DNA from: Sphingosinicella terrae
GTDB taxonomy: Bacteria; Pseudomonadota; Alphaproteobacteria; Sphingomonadales; Sphingomonadaceae
Assembly: GCF_003347635.1 (NCBI RefSeq)
Contig: NZ_QDFY01000012.1
Span: 1-64,000, forward strand
Reading direction: 5' to 3'
Length of the DNA: 64,000 bases
Within the stretch, counting starts at the first letter, position 1; each line of letters starts with the position of its first letter. The notes below the pieces were generated by a model, which saw only the letters and a program-made list of their open reading frames with translations, ran no database searches and was not told the DNA's origin. Shown here in pieces: positions 61,279-64,000 of this stretch. A program made the translations under genes and the position numbers.

Positions 61279-62190
61279 CTAGCCCGAATGGCGGCCGAAG
61301 TCAGGCTTGGCGACGTCCTGGCCCTGCTCGACGATGTCGCGGCGGATCGCGCGGGTCCGGGTGAACAGGTCGAACAGGGTGTCGCCGTCGTCGGCGCGAA
61401 TCGCCCGCTGGAGCAGGGTCAGATCCTCGCTGAAGCGCTGCAGCATGTCGAGCACCGCTTCCTTGTTGGCAAGGAAGATGTCGCGCCACATGGTCGGGTT
61501 CGAGGCGGCGATGCGGGTGAAGTCGCGAAAACCGCCGGCCGAATATTTGATCACCTCGCTTTCGGTGACCCGCTCGAGGTCCGACGCGGTGTGAACGATC
61601 GTATAGGCGATGAGGTGGGGCAGGTGGCTGGTGACGGCGAGGACGAGATCGTGGTGCTTCGGCTCCATGATCTCGACTCTCGAGCCGAGCGCGGCCCAGA
61701 AGACGGCGAGCCGGTCGACGTCTTCGGCGCAGGCATCCTCGCCGGGGGTGAGGATGCACCAGCGGCCGCGGAACAGCTCGGCAAAGCCGGCGTCGGGGCC
61801 GCTATTCTCCGTGCCGGCGACCGGATGAGCCGGAACGATGCGCGCTCCCGGCAGCGCCGCGCGAAGCGCTGCCGCGACCGAGTTCTTGGAGGAACCGACG
61901 TCGCTGATGACGGCTTCGGGCGGCAGGTGGGGCGCGATCGCGGCCGCGGCCGCAGCCATGGCGCCCACGGGCACGCACAAGATGACGAGATCGGCCCCGC
62001 CGACCGCCTCGCCCGGACGATCGGCCATCTCGTCGATCAGGCCCAGCTCGACGGCCCGCGCCCGAACCCCGGGATCCTCGTCATAGCCGGCGAGGATCAC
62101 GTCCGGCAGGTGCGCGCGCACCGCCCGTGCGATGGAGGAGCCTATCAGGCCGAGGCCGATCAGCGCGACGCGCGCGAAGGGCGCCGTCAT
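61279..62190 (-). CDS. tyrA: Prephenate/arogenate dehydrogenase
   Basis: Tyrosine-branch dehydrogenase (303 aa). NAD(P) motif ALIGLGLIGSSIARAV, then LVILCVPVGAMAA, DVGSSKNSV and the catalytic region PAHPVAGTENSGPDAGFAELFRGRWCILTP with the histidine, followed by SHLPHLIAY and the helical half ending TMWRDIFLANKEAVLDML. ATG 62190 gives a compact start at the Rossmann fold. Divergent from the aldo/keto reductase gene. Confidence 0.92.
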   Translation of the reverse strand: MTAPFARVALIGLGLIGSSIARAVRAHLPDVILAGYDEDPGVRARAVELGLIDEMADRPGEAVGGADLVILCVPVGAMAAAAAAIAPHLPPEAVISDVGSSKNSVAAALRAALPGARIVPAHPVAGTENSGPDAGFAELFRGRWCILTPGEDACAEDVDRLAVFWAALGSRVEIMEPKHHDLVLAVTSHLPHLIAYTIVHTASDLERVTESEVIKYSAGGFRDFTRIAASNPTMWRDIFLANKEAVLDMLQRFSEDLTLLQRAIRADDGDTLFDLFTRTRAIRRDIVEQGQDVAKPDFGRHSG

Positions 62191-62409
62191 GGTCGGTCGG
62201 CTCCAAGTCGGTGGATATCGCGCATGCCAGGCCCCCATTGCTCCCGTGGGCAGGTAGATGCGCGGCAGAGCGCGCGCAACCGCCGTCGGGCGCCGGCTCC
62301 GGCGGCTGCGTCATGAGCGTGGACGATGGGCTTGATTGTGATGGCAGCGCTGTCATGCTGCGACTCCAGGATGCTTCCCCCCGCCGCCGATCGAAGGACT
62401 CCCTATCCC

Positions 62410-63471
62410 ATGCCTTCACCCCAGCCCCATGTCGCCGATCCGGACCGCTATGACGGGCGGATGCCCTATCGCCGCTGCGGCCGCTCCGGCCTCGATCTTC
62501 CCGCGGTTTCGCTGGGTCTCTGGCAGAATTTCGGCGGGACGGACGTCTTCGAGACGGGACGAGCGATTCTTCGCCGTGCCTTCGACCGCGGCGTCACCCA
62601 TTTCGACCTCGCCAACAATTACGGGCCGCCCTACGGCTCCGCCGAGGAGAATTTCGGCCGCGTCCTCGCCGCCGATTTCCGCGGCCACCGCGACGAGCTG
62701 GTCATCTCGACCAAGGCGGGCTGGGACATGTGGCCGGGGCCCTATGGCGATGTCGGGGGCAGCCGGAAATATCTGATCGCGAGCTGCGATCAGAGCCTCA
62801 GGCGGATGGGGCTCGACTATGTCGACATCTTCTATTCGCACCGGGTCGATCCGAAGACGCCGCTCGAGGAGACGATGGGCGCGCTCGCTCATCTCCACCG
62901 TCAGGGCAAGGCGCTCTATGTCGGCATCTCCTCCTACTCGCCCGAGCTCACCCGCAGGGCTCACGCGATCCTCGCCGAGGAGAGGGTGCCGCTGCTCATC
63001 CATCAGCCGAGCTATTCGATGCTCAACCGTTGGGTCGAGGATCAACTGCTGGACACGCTGGCGGAGCTCGGCGTCGGCTGCATCGCCTTCTCGCCGCTGG
63101 CACAGGGGATGCTCACCTCCAAATATCTCGCCGGCGTCCCAGAGGGCGCCCGCGTCACCCGCGGCGGCTCGCTATCGAGCCACCTGCTGACGCCCGAAAA
63201 TGTCGAACGCATCCGTGTGCTCGACGCGGTCGCGAAGCGCCGCGGCCAGACACTCGCCCAGATGGCGATCGCCTGGGTGCTGCGCGACTCGCGGGTCACT
63301 TCGGCGCTGGTCGGCGCGCGCACCGTCGAGCAGCTCGACGACAGCCTGGAAGCGGTGAACAGCCTCCACTTCGGCGAAGAGGAGCTGTCCGAGATCGACC
63401 ACCACGCCACCGATGGCGGCGTTGACTTGTGGCGCGTCTCGTCGAGGCTGAGCGAGGCCGACCTCGCCTGA
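62410..63471 (+). CDS. Aldo/keto reductase, YghZ (L-glyceraldehyde 3-phosphate reductase)-like
   Basis: NADPH-dependent reductase (353 aa) with the (beta/alpha)8 AKR fold. Catalytic Asp66 and Tyr71 in THFDLANNYGPPYGSAEENFG, Lys in VISTKAGWDMWPGPYGDVGGSRKYL and the family motif YVDIFYSHRVDPKTPLEETMGALAHL. C-terminal NADP loop LVGARTVEQLDDSLEAV. Sequence closely follows the YghZ group. ATG 62410 is chosen; the longer frame upstream is not conserved-looking. No obvious operon partner. Confidence 0.9.
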   Translation: MPSPQPHVADPDRYDGRMPYRRCGRSGLDLPAVSLGLWQNFGGTDVFETGRAILRRAFDRGVTHFDLANNYGPPYGSAEENFGRVLAADFRGHRDELVISTKAGWDMWPGPYGDVGGSRKYLIASCDQSLRRMGLDYVDIFYSHRVDPKTPLEETMGALAHLHRQGKALYVGISSYSPELTRRAHAILAEERVPLLIHQPSYSMLNRWVEDQLLDTLAELGVGCIAFSPLAQGMLTSKYLAGVPEGARVTRGGSLSSHLLTPENVERIRVLDAVAKRRGQTLAQMAIAWVLRDSRVTSALVGARTVEQLDDSLEAVNSLHFGEEELSEIDHHATDGGVDLWRVSSRLSEADLA

Positions 63472-63475
63472 CCGC

Positions 63476-63492
63476 GACCGGATGTTCCGGTC
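63476..63492 (+). terminator. Short hairpin after the aldo/keto reductase
   Basis: GACCGGA-TGT-TCCGGTC directly behind the stop codon; no T-run. The following 63493-63701 holds no gene and should contain the TonB-receptor promoter. Confidence 0.4.
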
Positions 63493-63701
63493 GGACTAGG
63501 GCAGGAGAGCTCTTCAGGATTCGTTCTACGGATGTGGTCTCACGCAGGCCGCTCGTTCTGATGGGCCGGGGCGATCGTGACGCTTTGGGGACAATGTTCT
63601 TGTCACTTCCCGCTACGCTTGGCCAAGCGCGTTCGTGGGAGAGCGGAAGGGCACCCGCAGCCGGGGAACAGCGGATAAATCCAGCATATCAAGGGGTCCA
63701 G

Positions 63702-64000
63702 ATGGAAGACGCTAAGACCATATTCGAGCGCTCCGGGGGAATTTCCGCGCGAGCTCTTTCTTTGTCGCTTATCTCCCTTACAATGTCGGGAACGGCCTGG
63801 GCACAGGAGGCGCCGCGAGAGGCGCCGCCGGAGGAGGGCGTCAGCGAGATTGTGGTGACCGCTTCGAAGCGGGGCACTGTCAACATCCAGGACATACCCT
63901 ACAATATCTCGGCGATCAGCACCGAGCAGCTCGAGCGGACCGGCGCGACGACGCTGGAGGACATTGCGCGTCTTGTGCCGGGCGTTACGACCACCGGCGG
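63702..64000 (+). CDS. TonB-dependent receptor, N-terminal part (cut by window end)
   Basis: Start of an outer-membrane receptor, 99 codons visible. Signal-like segment ALSLSLISLTMSGTAWAQ, then the TonB box region EIVVTASKRG and the plug domain opening NIQDIPYNISAISTEQLERTGATTLEDIARLVPGV. This is a sphingomonad-style receptor for siderophores, vitamins or carbohydrates; the substrate cannot be told from the plug. Start at ATG 63702 with AAGGGG upstream. Confidence 0.9.
   Translation, partial: MEDAKTIFERSGGISARALSLSLISLTMSGTAWAQEAPREAPPEEGVSEIVVTASKRGTVNIQDIPYNISAISTEQLERTGATTLEDIARLVPGVTTTG

Overview
The window is GC-rich, densely packed alphaproteobacterial DNA, most likely from a member of the Sphingomonadales. 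The pointers are a UrcA-family protein, a secreted 'glycine zipper' lipoprotein, several secreted amidohydrolases, a TonB receptor, an SOS box of the alphaproteobacterial type (GTTC-N7-GTTC), and pervasive start/stop overlaps (ATGA, GTGA, TTGA, TGATG) between neighbouring genes. This is inference from protein character; there is no rRNA marker.

Layout. (1) 0.2-5.6 kb, minus strand: an aminotransferase followed by a complete polyamine/amino-acid type ABC importer (ATPase, lipoprotein binding protein, two permeases). (2) 5.7-11.8 kb, plus strand: a five-gene, fully overlapping operon made of two amidohydrolase pairs around a conserved hypothetical. In each pair the first protein keeps the HxH metal motif and the second has lost it. 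(3) 11.9-15.4 kb: urcA, a LysR regulator with a palindromic operator, a lipoprotein and a LigW/gamma-resorcylate-decarboxylase-like amidohydrolase. (4) 15.5-39.2 kb: a podovirus-like particle cluster. It starts with an SOS-box promoter and encodes terminase, portal, scaffold, an SU10/DUF5309-like capsid protein, head-tail adaptor, tail tube and fibre proteins, a virion peptidoglycan hydrolase, ejection-type proteins, and holin, endolysin and nested Rz/Rz1. I find no integrase, repressor, excisionase or replication gene. Mixed into it are cargo-like genes: a SAM methyltransferase, a glycosyltransferase, an antisense FkbM methyltransferase, an LprI-like lipoprotein and a putative toxin/immunity pair, plus a tRNA-like element. 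(5) 39.5-47.8 kb: a peroxiredoxin/2OG-oxygenase fusion, a large PAS-GGDEF-EAL protein, the glutathione-dependent formaldehyde pathway (adhC, fghA), a class I glutamine amidotransferase, a VapBC-type module and an ACT-domain protein. (6) 47.8-53.5 kb, minus strand: arginine biosynthesis argC-argJ-argB-argF-argR-argG, with a near-perfect palindrome upstream of argC that is a good ArgR operator candidate. (7) 53.8-64 kb: envelope and peptidase genes (L,D-transpeptidase, DUF885 Tat protein, secreted amidohydrolase), a GNAT, tyrA-aroG, an aldo/keto reductase and the start of a TonB-dependent receptor.

The most unusual element is the 23-kb particle cluster. An SOS-type promoter, DNA packaging and lysis genes but no genes for lysogeny or replication, together with toxin-like cargo, fit either a decayed prophage or a domesticated particle resembling a gene transfer agent or a toxin-delivery device. 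Sequence alone cannot decide between these. Functional assignments come from motif recognition only; no database search was run.
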